Positions 1 through 6,253 of a DNA stretch of 6,253 nt are shown here, piece by piece. The notes below the pieces were generated by a model. It had not been told where the DNA came from, did not search any database, and was given only the letters and a program-made list of their open reading frames with translations. This DNA comes from Planctomycetota bacterium (lineage in GTDB: Bacteria; Planctomycetota; B143-G9): NCBI GenBank assembly GCA_003644275.1, contig QNBY01000071.1, positions 1-6,253 on the forward strand, written 5' to 3'. A program made the position numbers and the translations under genes. Numbering within the stretch: position 1 is the first letter of the stretch; each line of letters begins with the position of its first letter.

Positions 1-811
1 GGACCACGCCTTCACCTTCCCGCCGACCACCGACGCCGAGAGGGCCGTCTGGACGGTGTACCGCTCCTTCCGCGCGCTCCCCCCCAGCGCCGTCATCACC
101 TTCGAGACCTTCTGGCAGCCGTGGTTCGCCCTCGGCTTCGGCAACCGCGACTCCATGGACGCCGTCTTCGTGGACCACCTCGGAATAGACCTCTACCCCG
201 ACGCCTTCGAGAACGACGACGCCGCCGGCACCGCCACCGCCTTGACCCCCGGCGACGGCTCCACCCTCCACACCTTCTCCCCCGCCGGGGACGAGGACTG
301 GTTCTCCTTCGCCGTCGTCAGGGGCGACAGCTACTCCGTCGCCACCATGGACCTCGTCAACGGCGCCGATACCGTCGTCACCGTTTACGACGCCATCCTC
401 TCGGACGTGCTCGGGCAGAACGACAACGAGGACGATTCCGCCCTCTCCTCCCTGGTCACCTTCGTGGCCCCCTATTCCGGCACGGTTTACGTCAAGGTGA
501 CCCAGAACGGCACGCGCACCTACGCGGAGATGGGCGGCTACAAGATCGCCGTCAGCGCCACCTCCGGCGAGCCCGAACCCTCCGAGGAAGAGGGCGGAGG
601 CGGGGGCGGCTGTTTCATCGCCACGGCCGCCTTCGGCTCGATGGCCTGCGCCGCGGTGGAGAACCTCACCCGCTGGCGCGACGCGGCTCTCGTCTCCTCG
701 CGCACCGGCGGCGGCCTGCTCCGCCTCTACTATCTCTCGAGCCCCGCGCCCGCGCTCTCCCTGAAGCGTTCGCCCGCGCTCGCGCTCCTCGCCGCCCGCC
801 TGTTGCGCTGA
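1..811 (+). CDS. Exported/surface protein, 5'-truncated: PPC-like domain plus CFI-box C-terminal region
   Basis: The frame is open from base 2 to the TGA at 809-811, giving 269 visible residues; the start lies left of the window. An internal GTG at 56 is not a credible start because the frame continues upstream with similar composition. Visible residues 1-65 match no family I can name; they include an aromatic stretch (ITFETFWQPWF). About residues 66-186 look like a bacterial pre-peptidase C-terminal (PPC) beta-sandwich domain: YPDAFENDD opening, GDEDWFSF core, GADTVVTVYD strand, a QNDNEDD acidic turn, and a closing GGYKIAVS strand. Such domains are usual on secreted proteases and surface proteins and often bind calcium or matrix. 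A Glu-then-Gly linker (about 189-203) leads to the CFI-box region starting CFIATAAFGS. No catalytic domain is visible, so the function of the whole protein is unknown; export is inferred from the domains. A strong terminator follows, so the gene ends its transcription unit. Ile codons are mostly ATC, unlike the minus-strand genes. Confidence 0.85.
   Translation, partial: DHAFTFPPTTDAERAVWTVYRSFRALPPSAVITFETFWQPWFALGFGNRDSMDAVFVDHLGIDLYPDAFENDDAAGTATALTPGDGSTLHTFSPAGDEDWFSFAVVRGDSYSVATMDLVNGADTVVTVYDAILSDVLGQNDNEDDSALSSLVTFVAPYSGTVYVKVTQNGTRTYAEMGGYKIAVSATSGEPEPSEEEGGGGGGCFIATAAFGSMACAAVENLTRWRDAALVSSRTGGGLLRLYYLSSPAPALSLKRSPALALLAARLLR
611..808 (+). other. CFI-box C-terminal region of the surface protein
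   Basis: The last 66 residues begin with Cys-Phe-Ile-Ala-Thr-Ala-Ala-Phe-Gly-Ser directly after a six-glycine run. They continue with a WRDAALVSS segment, an LLRLYYLSSPAPA segment and a hydrophobic tail ending ALLAARLLR. This order (Gly linker, CFIATAA[YF]GS, a helix with an R-[DF]-R/D-type motif, then L-x-R-x-Y-Y-x-x-S-P) is the recurrent CFI-box C-terminal domain found at the ends of many exported bacterial proteins. By its position it behaves like a sorting or anchoring module, but I know of no demonstrated processing mechanism, and what the invariant Cys does is unclear. The tail is basic at the end, as in other C-terminal sorting signals, but the hydrophobic part is broken by a Lys-Arg pair, so it is not a clean transmembrane helix. 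Confidence 0.8.
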
Positions 812-841
812 TTGCTTTCCCGCCCGCCCGGCCGACTACCC

Positions 842-878
842 CGCGGGGGATACCTACGGTATCCCCCGCGTTCTTTTT
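842..878 (+). terminator. Strong intrinsic terminator after the surface-protein gene
   Basis: A perfect 13-bp inverted repeat (CGCGGGGGATACC at 842-854, GGTATCCCCCGCG at 858-870) with a 3-nt TAC between the arms is followed at once by TTCTTTTT (871-878). The stem begins 30 bp after the TGA of the upstream gene, which is a typical place for a Rho-independent terminator. On the minus strand the same hairpin is followed by GGGGTAGTCGG with no U-run, so it should work mainly for rightward transcription. The rest of the 123-bp convergent gap (812-934) shows nothing else that I recognise. Confidence 0.9.
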
Positions 879-934
879 CCTCCGAACGGGTGTTTCTGAA
901 AGGCGAAGGGAAAAAGTGCGAAAACGGGGAAATA

Positions 935-2194
935 TCAGGCCCGGACGACGGGATTGGTGAGGGAGGCGAAGGGCATCACCGCCACCGGCGGCCGCACCGC
1001 CGCGCGCTCCAGCGCCTCCGCCACGGAACGCGCCTTCCTCATCCCGAGCGAGGCGGTCGCCCGCTCGTCGAGCGAGCTCACGAGCCAAACCTCTCCGGCC
1101 CGCTCCAGCTTGTCCCGCCAGGCGAGGGCGGTCCTCCCCCCTATGGTGAAACTCTCCTCCATCCTTCGGACGTGCTCCCGGCGGTCCGGCAGCGCAAGCC
1201 ACTCCGCGAGCGTGGAAAGCCCCCCCTCGTCCGGCATGGCGGCGGCCAGCACGAGCGTCCCGCCCTCCTCGAGCGCCCGCGAGGCGAAGTCGAAGCTCTT
1301 GTGCGACTGCGTGGGGTTTATGTCCGCGGGATACCCGCCCGCCGAGGCTATCACCGTGCGGTAACGGCGCGGTATCGGCGCGTCGAACCGCCGCCTCACG
1401 GCCTCGCAGGCGGCGAGGAACGCCTCGCGCGCGTCGCCCGCGTGCACCTCCAGCACCCGCCCGTCCGCCGCGGTTATCGCGTTCACCAGAAAGACGGGTA
1501 CGGGCAGCATCTCCAGCGCCTCGTCCATGTCCTCGTGGACCGGGTTGCCCTCCAGGCGGCCCAGCGCGGCGTTTTCCGCCTCCGGGCCGAGGAACGACAG
1601 CGAGTGGTTGGCGGTTATGGACGCACGCGAGCTCACCCCCGGCAGGACGGCCTTCCGCCCGCCGCCGAACCCCGCGAAGTAGTGGTACTTGGCCTCGCCG
1701 GTGAGCACGAGCAGGTCGCACTCCACCGCCGCCCGGTTCACCTCCACCGGCGTGCCGCGGGAGGTGACGCCCAGCGCGGCGAAGGGCGAGGCGTCGCAGT
1801 CGTGCGCCTCCACGCCTTCCTCGAACCAGCCGGGACCGGTTATCGCCCGCACCTCCTCCGCCGTGGGCGGCCGGTGCGTGCCCACCGCAACGAGGGTGCG
1901 GACATCCCGCGCGCCCGCGTCCTCGATGAGTTTCCTCAGCAGATGGGAATAGCGGTGAAACCCCGTCTTGCGCGTGGCGTCCGAGACGACCACCGTTACC
2001 GTCCGAGCCCCCTCCAGCATGTCGGCGAGCGGAGCGCATCCCGCCGGTTCGCCCGCGGCGGCGAGAAAGAGCTCCTCGGCCTCGCCCGCCGCCTCTCCAG
2101 CGGGCGGAAGCAGGACGTCCCAGCCTTCCTCGACGGGGCAGGGAACCGTCCCCCGCCCCCAGCGGAGCTCAATCTCCCTTCCCGGCGCCCTCAT
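935..2194 (-). CDS. larA: LarA-family nickel-pincer 2-hydroxyacid racemase/epimerase
   Basis: The 419-residue protein has the normal length for the LarA (lactate racemase) family. LarA enzymes invert the C2 centre of a 2-hydroxy acid by transient hydride transfer to a nickel pincer nucleotide bound to an active-site lysine. Visible family landmarks are the N-terminal IELRWGRGTV strand; SDATRK with Asp72 and Arg75; GTHRP with His107; YHYFAGFGGGRKAVLPG with His171 and Lys181; and GGYPADINPTQSHK with Gln296 and Lys299. These match Asp72, Arg75, His108, His174, Lys184, Gln295 and Lys298 of Lactiplantibacillus plantarum LarA as I remember them, including the exact ten-residue spacing from the second His to the pincer Lys. 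The residue corresponding to Tyr294 is Thr295 here, so the substrate may not be lactate. No signal peptide is seen, so it should be cytoplasmic. The ATG at 2194 lies inside the 3' end of the upstream gene (26-bp overlap) with only a weak GGGGAC-like ribosome site, suggesting translational coupling. The cofactor genes larB, larC and larE are absent from the window. Confidence 0.88.
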   Translation of the reverse strand: MRAPGREIELRWGRGTVPCPVEEGWDVLLPPAGEAAGEAEELFLAAAGEPAGCAPLADMLEGARTVTVVVSDATRKTGFHRYSHLLRKLIEDAGARDVRTLVAVGTHRPPTAEEVRAITGPGWFEEGVEAHDCDASPFAALGVTSRGTPVEVNRAAVECDLLVLTGEAKYHYFAGFGGGRKAVLPGVSSRASITANHSLSFLGPEAENAALGRLEGNPVHEDMDEALEMLPVPVFLVNAITAADGRVLEVHAGDAREAFLAACEAVRRRFDAPIPRRYRTVIASAGGYPADINPTQSHKSFDFASRALEEGGTLVLAAAMPDEGGLSTLAEWLALPDRREHVRRMEESFTIGGRTALAWRDKLERAGEVWLVSSLDERATASLGMRKARSVAEALERAAVRPPVAVMPFASLTNPVVRA

Positions 2195-3284
2195 CGGCGG
2201 CGTCCCCGCCTTCCTTCCCTCCCTTGCCGGTGGTCTCGTCCTCCGCTTCCCACTCGGAGATTATCTTCGCCAGCAGGGGATCCACGTAGCGCACGGTGGC
2301 CTGCTCGTACAGCGTGGTGACCCATTCCTTGCGCTTGCGGACGAGGGATTCCTCCTCCAGCTTCTTCTTTATATCGAGCCTCACTTCCTCGAACGGTTTG
2401 GGACCCGCCGGGAAGCGCTTCTCGAGCTTTATTATCATCACCGACGAGCGCAGCATCAGGGGCTCCGCCGTCTGCCCGTCCGAAATCTTGGCAAGTGCGT
2501 TGCGGATGACGGCGTTGTAACTGGAGGTCTCCCGTATCTCCCACAGGCCGCCCTGCGCCGCCTTGGAGCCCTTGGAGAACTCCTTGGCGAGCGCGGCGAA
2601 CGATTCGCCCTTCCGCAGCCGCTCCATTATCTCATTGGCCTTCTCCGCCGCTCCCTTGCGCCCGTACACGTCGTAGGGCAACTTTATGACGCGGAGCTGC
2701 ACGCGCTCGGGCTGGAACCAGTCGGCCATGTGCCTGTCGTAGTAGTTCCTGATGGCGGCGGGCGATATGAAGTCGGGCTCGCGCACGAGACGCCTCACCA
2801 CTATCGCGGCTGTCTCCTCGCCCAGCAGCGAGCGGAACACCGTGTCCTCCGATATCCCGTTCGCCTTGGCGAAGGCCGTGAGGTTGCGCGTGTCCGGGTC
2901 CTTCTGCATCCGCTGGCGGACCACCGCCTCGACGCGCGACTCGAATTCCTCGGGGAAGGGGAGTATGCCGCGCTTCTCGCCCTCGTCGAGGATGAGGCGC
3001 TTGAGTATCTCCTGGCGGGTGAGGGCCGCCATGGCGCGGTAGCACTCCATCTCCACGGCCCGGCGCTTGTCCTCGGGCATCTTCGATATGGAACCCCACC
3101 GCCTCGCCGCCTGCATCTGTATCCCGTACACCTGGTATTCGTACTGGGCCCGTATGTCGGAGTAGGTGACCGCCTTGCCGTTGTAGACGGCCAGTATGGC
3201 GTTCCTATCCTCCGCGCGGGCGACCGCGGCGACGAGGAGCAAAAGCAGCGCCGCGGCGTATCCGAGCATCTTTCCTGTCGTCAT
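2169..3284 (-). CDS. SurA-like periplasmic chaperone with a degenerate parvulin (PpiC-type) domain
   Basis: The 371-residue protein starts with a classical signal peptide: Lys5, a hydrophobic core (GYAAALLLLLVAAVA) and an Ala-Arg-Ala cleavage site after residue 24, with no lipobox cysteine. Residues about 25-185 form a helical SurA-N-like chaperone region beginning AVYNGKAVTYSDI, the phrase typical of SurA/PrsA-type proteins. Residues about 195-290 carry a parvulin fold: VQLRVIKL, then SFAALAKEFSKGSKAAQGG, then SVMIIKL. The usual His of the first strand (HIL) is Val199 and that of the last strand (GYHII) is Met283, so prolyl isomerase activity is doubtful and a holdase role is more likely. 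The C-terminus (after about 345) is a disordered Gly/Lys/Asp/Glu tail. The expected role is escorting unfolded outer-membrane or secreted proteins through the periplasm. The start at 3284 is supported by a good ribosome-binding site. It sits 21 bp behind mfd, an arrangement known from several Gram-negative lineages, and overlaps the larA homologue by 26 bp. Confidence 0.87.
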   Translation of the reverse strand: MTTGKMLGYAAALLLLLVAAVARAEDRNAILAVYNGKAVTYSDIRAQYEYQVYGIQMQAARRWGSISKMPEDKRRAVEMECYRAMAALTRQEILKRLILDEGEKRGILPFPEEFESRVEAVVRQRMQKDPDTRNLTAFAKANGISEDTVFRSLLGEETAAIVVRRLVREPDFISPAAIRNYYDRHMADWFQPERVQLRVIKLPYDVYGRKGAAEKANEIMERLRKGESFAALAKEFSKGSKAAQGGLWEIRETSSYNAVIRNALAKISDGQTAEPLMLRSSVMIIKLEKRFPAGPKPFEEVRLDIKKKLEEESLVRKRKEWVTTLYEQATVRYVDPLLAKIISEWEAEDETTGKGGKEGGDAADEGAGKGD

Positions 3285-3289
3285 CGCAG

Positions 3290-3300
3290 CTTCCTTTCCT
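3290..3300 (-). promoter_or_regulatory. Ribosome-binding site of the SurA-like gene
   Basis: Read on the minus strand, AGGAAAGGAAG lies five bases before the ATG at 3284 and just after the TAG of mfd. It fixes this ATG over the in-frame ATG five codons downstream (Met6). It fills most of the 21-bp gap, leaving no room for a separate promoter there. Confidence 0.75.
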
Positions 3301-3305
3301 GCCGC

Positions 3306-6253
3306 CTATCTTACCCCGGCGGCGGCTCCGTTCAACAGTTTTTTGAGCAGCTCCACGCGCCGGGAGGCCGACTCCGTGAGCCCCGGCCCGCGGATTATCA
3401 CTCCGTCCTCCAGCGTCCCCCCCACCATGTGCCCCAGCGGCCCCACGAACTCCTCGGCCCGCTTCATGGTGAACTTCCTGAAGCGGACCGCAAGCCCGTC
3501 CTCCTCCACGGAGATGCGGTATATCCCCGCCCGCTTCGCCTTCATCTTGAGCTTCTGGAGATCGAACAGGTTGAGCACGCTCCGCGGCAGCGGCCCGTAT
3601 ATGTCCTCGAGCTCGCGCCTGAGCTCGTCCGCCTCCTCCTCGCTCCGTATCCTCACGAGCTTCCGGTACAGCGCGATTCGGCCCGCGTCGTCCTCGGGAA
3701 ACTCCGGCGGGAAGTAGGCGTCCAGGTCTATGTCGAGCACCACCTCGTAGTCGTCTTCCTCCACCTTCTCGCCCTTCAGCCGCCGGACGGTCTTCTCCAG
3801 AAGCGAGCAGTACAGCTCGTAGCCCACCGCGTTTATGTGCCCGTGCTGCTCGCGGCCGAGTATGTTTCCCGCGCCGCGTATCTCCAGATCGCGCATGGCG
3901 AGCTGGAAGCCCGCGCCCAGGTCGCTGAACTCCTCTATCGCCTTGAGCCGTTCCTTCCCCACCGCCGTGACCGTCCTGCCCGCGGGCACGAGCAGGTAGC
4001 AGTACCCCTGGTGCTTGTAGCGCCCGATGCGCCCGCGGAGCTGATGGAGCGTGGCGAGCCCGAAGCGGTCGGCGTCGTTGATTATCATGGTGTTGGCGTT
4101 GGGTATGTCTATGCCCGACTCTATGATGGTGGTGCACACCAGCACGTCCACCTCGCCGCGGAGGAAGCGGAGCATCACTTCCTCCAGCTCGTGCTCCGGC
4201 ATCTGCCCGTGGCCCACCGCCACCCGCGCTTCCGGTACGGTGCGCGAGACGAGGTCGGCCACGCGGTATATGCTGTCCACCCGGTTGTGCAGGAAGTAGG
4301 TCTGGCCGCCTCGGTCGAGCTCGCGGGTTATCGCCTGCCTTATGAGCTTCCGGTCGAACCGCGCCGCCTTGGTGATTATGGGCAGCCTCTCCGCGGGCGC
4401 GGTGTAGAGGTTGGACACGTCCCTTATGCCCACGAGGGACATGTGCAGCGTCCGCGGTATGGGCGTGGCGCTGAGCGCGAGCACGTCCACGTTGGCCCGC
4501 AGCTTCCGCAGCGCCTCCTTGTGCTCCACGCCGAACTTGTGCTCCTCGTCTATCACCACGAGCCCCAGGTCCTTGAACTTCACGTCGGCGGACAGCAGCC
4601 GGTGCGTGCCTATCACTATGTCCACGCTCCCCTCTGCGAGCGCCTTCGTTATGCCCGCCTGCTCCCCCCTCGTCTTGAAGCGGCTGAGCGCCTCTATGCG
4701 CACGGGATAGTCGGCCATGCGCTCCCGGAAGGTCCTGTAGTGTTGCTCCGCCAGAAGCGTGGTCGGCACCAGGACCGCCACCTGCCGCCCGCCCATCACG
4801 GCCTTGAAGGCCGCCCTGATGACCACCTCCGTCTTGCCGAAGCCCACGTCCCCGCAGAGGAGCCGGTCCATCGGCCTGGGGCTCTCCATGTCCCTCTTTA
4901 TCTCCTCCGCCACGCGGAGCTGGTCGTCGGTCTCCTCGTAGATGAAGGACGCCTCGAAACGCCTCTGCCAGTCGGTGTCGAGCGGGTGGGCGGTGCCGCT
5001 CTTGGTCATGCGGAGCGCCTGGGTCCGCAGCAATTCCTGCGCGAGGTCCTCCACCGCCTTCCGGGCGGCCTCCTTGCGCTTCTTCCACGCGGAGCCGCCC
5101 ACCACGCTGAGGGGCGGGGCCTCGCCCTTCGCCCCTATGTACTTCTGCACCAGCTCTATGTTGTGGAGCGGGACGTACACCCTCACGTCGTTGGCGAAGC
5201 GCAGGCGCACGTACTCGCCTATCCCCCCCTCGTGCTTCAGCGTCTCCATGCCCTCGTAGCGGGCTATCCCGTGCACCACGTGCACCACCAGGTCGCCCGG
5301 CTTGAGCTCCACGAGGTCGGTCAGGGGGGCTCCGGCGAACTTCCGGTGCCTGCGCCTCACCCGGTAGCGGTTGAAGAGCTCGGATTCGGGCACGAGCGCG
5401 AACCCCGCGCCCGGCGCGTCGAACCCCGCGCTGAGGCGGCCGCGCACCACCTCCGCCCCCTCAACTCCGTTCTCCGCCATGAGCTGCAGCAGGCGCTCGC
5501 GTTCGCCCTCGTTGTTGCAGCACACCACCACGCGCCGCCGCGAGCGGGCCAGGCGGCCGAGCTCGCCCAGCGCTTCCTCCACGCCCACCTCGAAGCGCTT
5601 GAGGGAGCGTATGCCGCAGTCCACCACCTCGAGGTCCGTGTCGTCGGGAAGGACGCGCTCCACCTCCAGACGCCGGAAGCGTCCCGCCGCGGCCGCGAGG
5701 GCGTCCGGCGAGAGGACGCCCTCGTGCTTCCCGTGATGGCCGTGGTAGGCCGCCGCGGCCTGGCGCACCTTGCCGGGCTCGAGCAGGAAGACGAGGGTGT
5801 CGGCGGGAAGGAAGTCGAACAGGTGGGCGGCGCGCGGATCCTCCCAGTCGCGCACGAGCCTGCCCGTGCCTATGCCGCGCAACAGGCACTCGCGCGCGGG
5901 GCGCACGGTGCGCTGGGTGACGGGATCGTAGGTGCGGACGCTCTCCACGTCGTCGCCGAAGAACTCCAGCCGGAAGGGAAGGTCGCTCAGGAGGGGGAAG
6001 ACGTCTATTATGCCGCCCCTCACGGCGAACTCGCCGGGCCTCTCCGCCATGCGCTCGCGGCGGAACCCGGCGTCCACGAGCCAGCGCACGAGCCTCTCGG
6101 GGGGCAGGATGTCCCCCTCGCGGACCTCGAGGAAGGACGAGCGCAGGGTCTCCCTGTCGGGCGTGGGCTGCAGGACGGCCTGGACGGGCGCGACGAGTAT
6201 CCGGTTCTCGCCGGACTCGAAGGACGCCGCCGCCCCTATGCGTTCGCACAGCA
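3306..6253 (-). CDS. mfd: Transcription-repair coupling factor Mfd, N-terminus beyond window
   Basis: Mfd is a cytoplasmic ATP-driven translocase that pushes stalled RNA polymerase off DNA and recruits UvrA for nucleotide excision repair. The frame is open to the right edge: upstream of a GTG at 6089 there are 54 more in-frame codons containing the family phrase LVAPVQAVLQPTPD, so that GTG is not the start. About 981 residues are visible; with a family length near 1150, roughly the first 100-170 are missing. Domains in order, numbered from the edge: the UvrB-like N-terminal module (PGEFAVRGGIIDVFP, about 72-86); a degenerate middle domain; the CarD-like RNA-polymerase-interacting domain (LKPGDLVVHVVHGIARYEG, about 316-385); then the RecG-like SF2 motor with Walker A GDVGFGKTE (467-475), DEEH (568-571), LSATPIPRT (593-601) and motif VI QLRGRIGR (737-744). 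DLEIRGAGNILGREQHGH (788-805) belongs to the translocation region, and a TRCF C-terminal domain follows (from about 834). All motor motifs are intact. It is the first visible gene of the minus-strand operon. Confidence 0.97.
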   Translation of the reverse strand, partial: LCERIGAAASFESGENRILVAPVQAVLQPTPDRETLRSSFLEVREGDILPPERLVRWLVDAGFRRERMAERPGEFAVRGGIIDVFPLLSDLPFRLEFFGDDVESVRTYDPVTQRTVRPARECLLRGIGTGRLVRDWEDPRAAHLFDFLPADTLVFLLEPGKVRQAAAAYHGHHGKHEGVLSPDALAAAAGRFRRLEVERVLPDDTDLEVVDCGIRSLKRFEVGVEEALGELGRLARSRRRVVVCCNNEGERERLLQLMAENGVEGAEVVRGRLSAGFDAPGAGFALVPESELFNRYRVRRRHRKFAGAPLTDLVELKPGDLVVHVVHGIARYEGMETLKHEGGIGEYVRLRFANDVRVYVPLHNIELVQKYIGAKGEAPPLSVVGGSAWKKRKEAARKAVEDLAQELLRTQALRMTKSGTAHPLDTDWQRRFEASFIYEETDDQLRVAEEIKRDMESPRPMDRLLCGDVGFGKTEVVIRAAFKAVMGGRQVAVLVPTTLLAEQHYRTFRERMADYPVRIEALSRFKTRGEQAGITKALAEGSVDIVIGTHRLLSADVKFKDLGLVVIDEEHKFGVEHKEALRKLRANVDVLALSATPIPRTLHMSLVGIRDVSNLYTAPAERLPIITKAARFDRKLIRQAITRELDRGGQTYFLHNRVDSIYRVADLVSRTVPEARVAVGHGQMPEHELEEVMLRFLRGEVDVLVCTTIIESGIDIPNANTMIINDADRFGLATLHQLRGRIGRYKHQGYCYLLVPAGRTVTAVGKERLKAIEEFSDLGAGFQLAMRDLEIRGAGNILGREQHGHINAVGYELYCSLLEKTVRRLKGEKVEEDDYEVVLDIDLDAYFPPEFPEDDAGRIALYRKLVRIRSEEEADELRRELEDIYGPLPRSVLNLFDLQKLKMKAKRAGIYRISVEEDGLAVRFRKFTMKRAEEFVGPLGHMVGGTLEDGVIIRGPGLTESASRRVELLKKLLNGAAAGVR

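Noticed and set aside
590..611. G-rich run that could form a G-quadruplex
   Set aside because: It is fully explained by Gly codons of the linker before the CFI box; the runs are mostly only two or three G and there is no regulatory context.
666..2039. Minus-strand open frame of 457 codons over the larA homologue and the end of the surface-protein gene
   Set aside because: It crosses the terminator and the larA stop, and its translation is low-complexity Arg/Gly/Ala; it is a shadow of the real frame.
812..2320. Long + strand open frame (502 codons) opposite the larA homologue
   Set aside because: Its translation is Arg/Pro/Gly-rich without motifs, and it lies antisense to a gene with clear catalytic motifs. 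Such frames arise from GC-rich third positions.
3205..5088. Minus-strand open frame of 627 codons overlapping mfd and the SurA-like gene
   Set aside because: It is a shifted frame of mfd on the same strand, with Arg/Gly/Ala-rich composition and no domain; the mfd frame has all the motor motifs.
6087..6089. GTG at 6089 as the start of mfd
   Set aside because: In-frame codons continue to the right edge and encode conserved Mfd sequence (APVQAVLQPTPD), so the gene is cut by the window rather than starting here.
1..6253. A new defence or mobile system, CRISPR array or integrated element
   Set aside because: I found no repeat array, transposase, integrase, toxin-antitoxin pair or tRNA-linked direct repeat. 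All long stretches are covered by four recognisable or domain-assignable genes.

Overview
The window is GC-rich bacterial DNA with four protein-coding genes, two of them cut by the window edges. There are no RNA genes, CRISPR arrays, insertion sequences or integration scars that I can see. The organism cannot be named. A secreted SurA-like chaperone directly behind mfd, a LarA-family enzyme, and a surface protein ending in a CFI-box tail would fit a GC-rich, probably diderm lineage such as the former Deltaproteobacteria and relatives; this is an inference. A notable trait is that isoleucine in the minus-strand genes is mostly written ATA, which is unusual for such GC-rich coding sequence.

Layout. 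Positions 1-811 (+) hold the C-terminal part of a large exported protein: an unassigned stretch, a PPC-type beta-sandwich domain, a Glu/Gly linker and a CFI-box C-terminal region. A strong intrinsic terminator (842-878, +) follows. The other three genes lie on the minus strand, convergent with the first, and read from right to left: mfd (start beyond the right edge, stop at 3306), a SurA/parvulin-like periplasmic chaperone (3284-2169), and a LarA-family nickel-pincer hydroxyacid racemase/epimerase (2194-935). The gaps are 21 bp and a 26-bp overlap, so the three probably share one transcript whose promoter is outside the window.

How they work together. Mfd removes stalled RNA polymerase and recruits nucleotide excision repair. 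The SurA-like protein should escort envelope proteins across the periplasm. The LarA homologue interconverts stereoisomers of a 2-hydroxy acid using a nickel pincer cofactor made by LarB, LarC and LarE, none of which is here. These roles do not form an obvious pathway; the cluster looks like a housekeeping operon with a metabolic gene at its end. I see no convincing new biological system. The points most worth checking are the ATA codon preference, the parvulin domain without its usual histidines, and the substrate of the LarA homologue.
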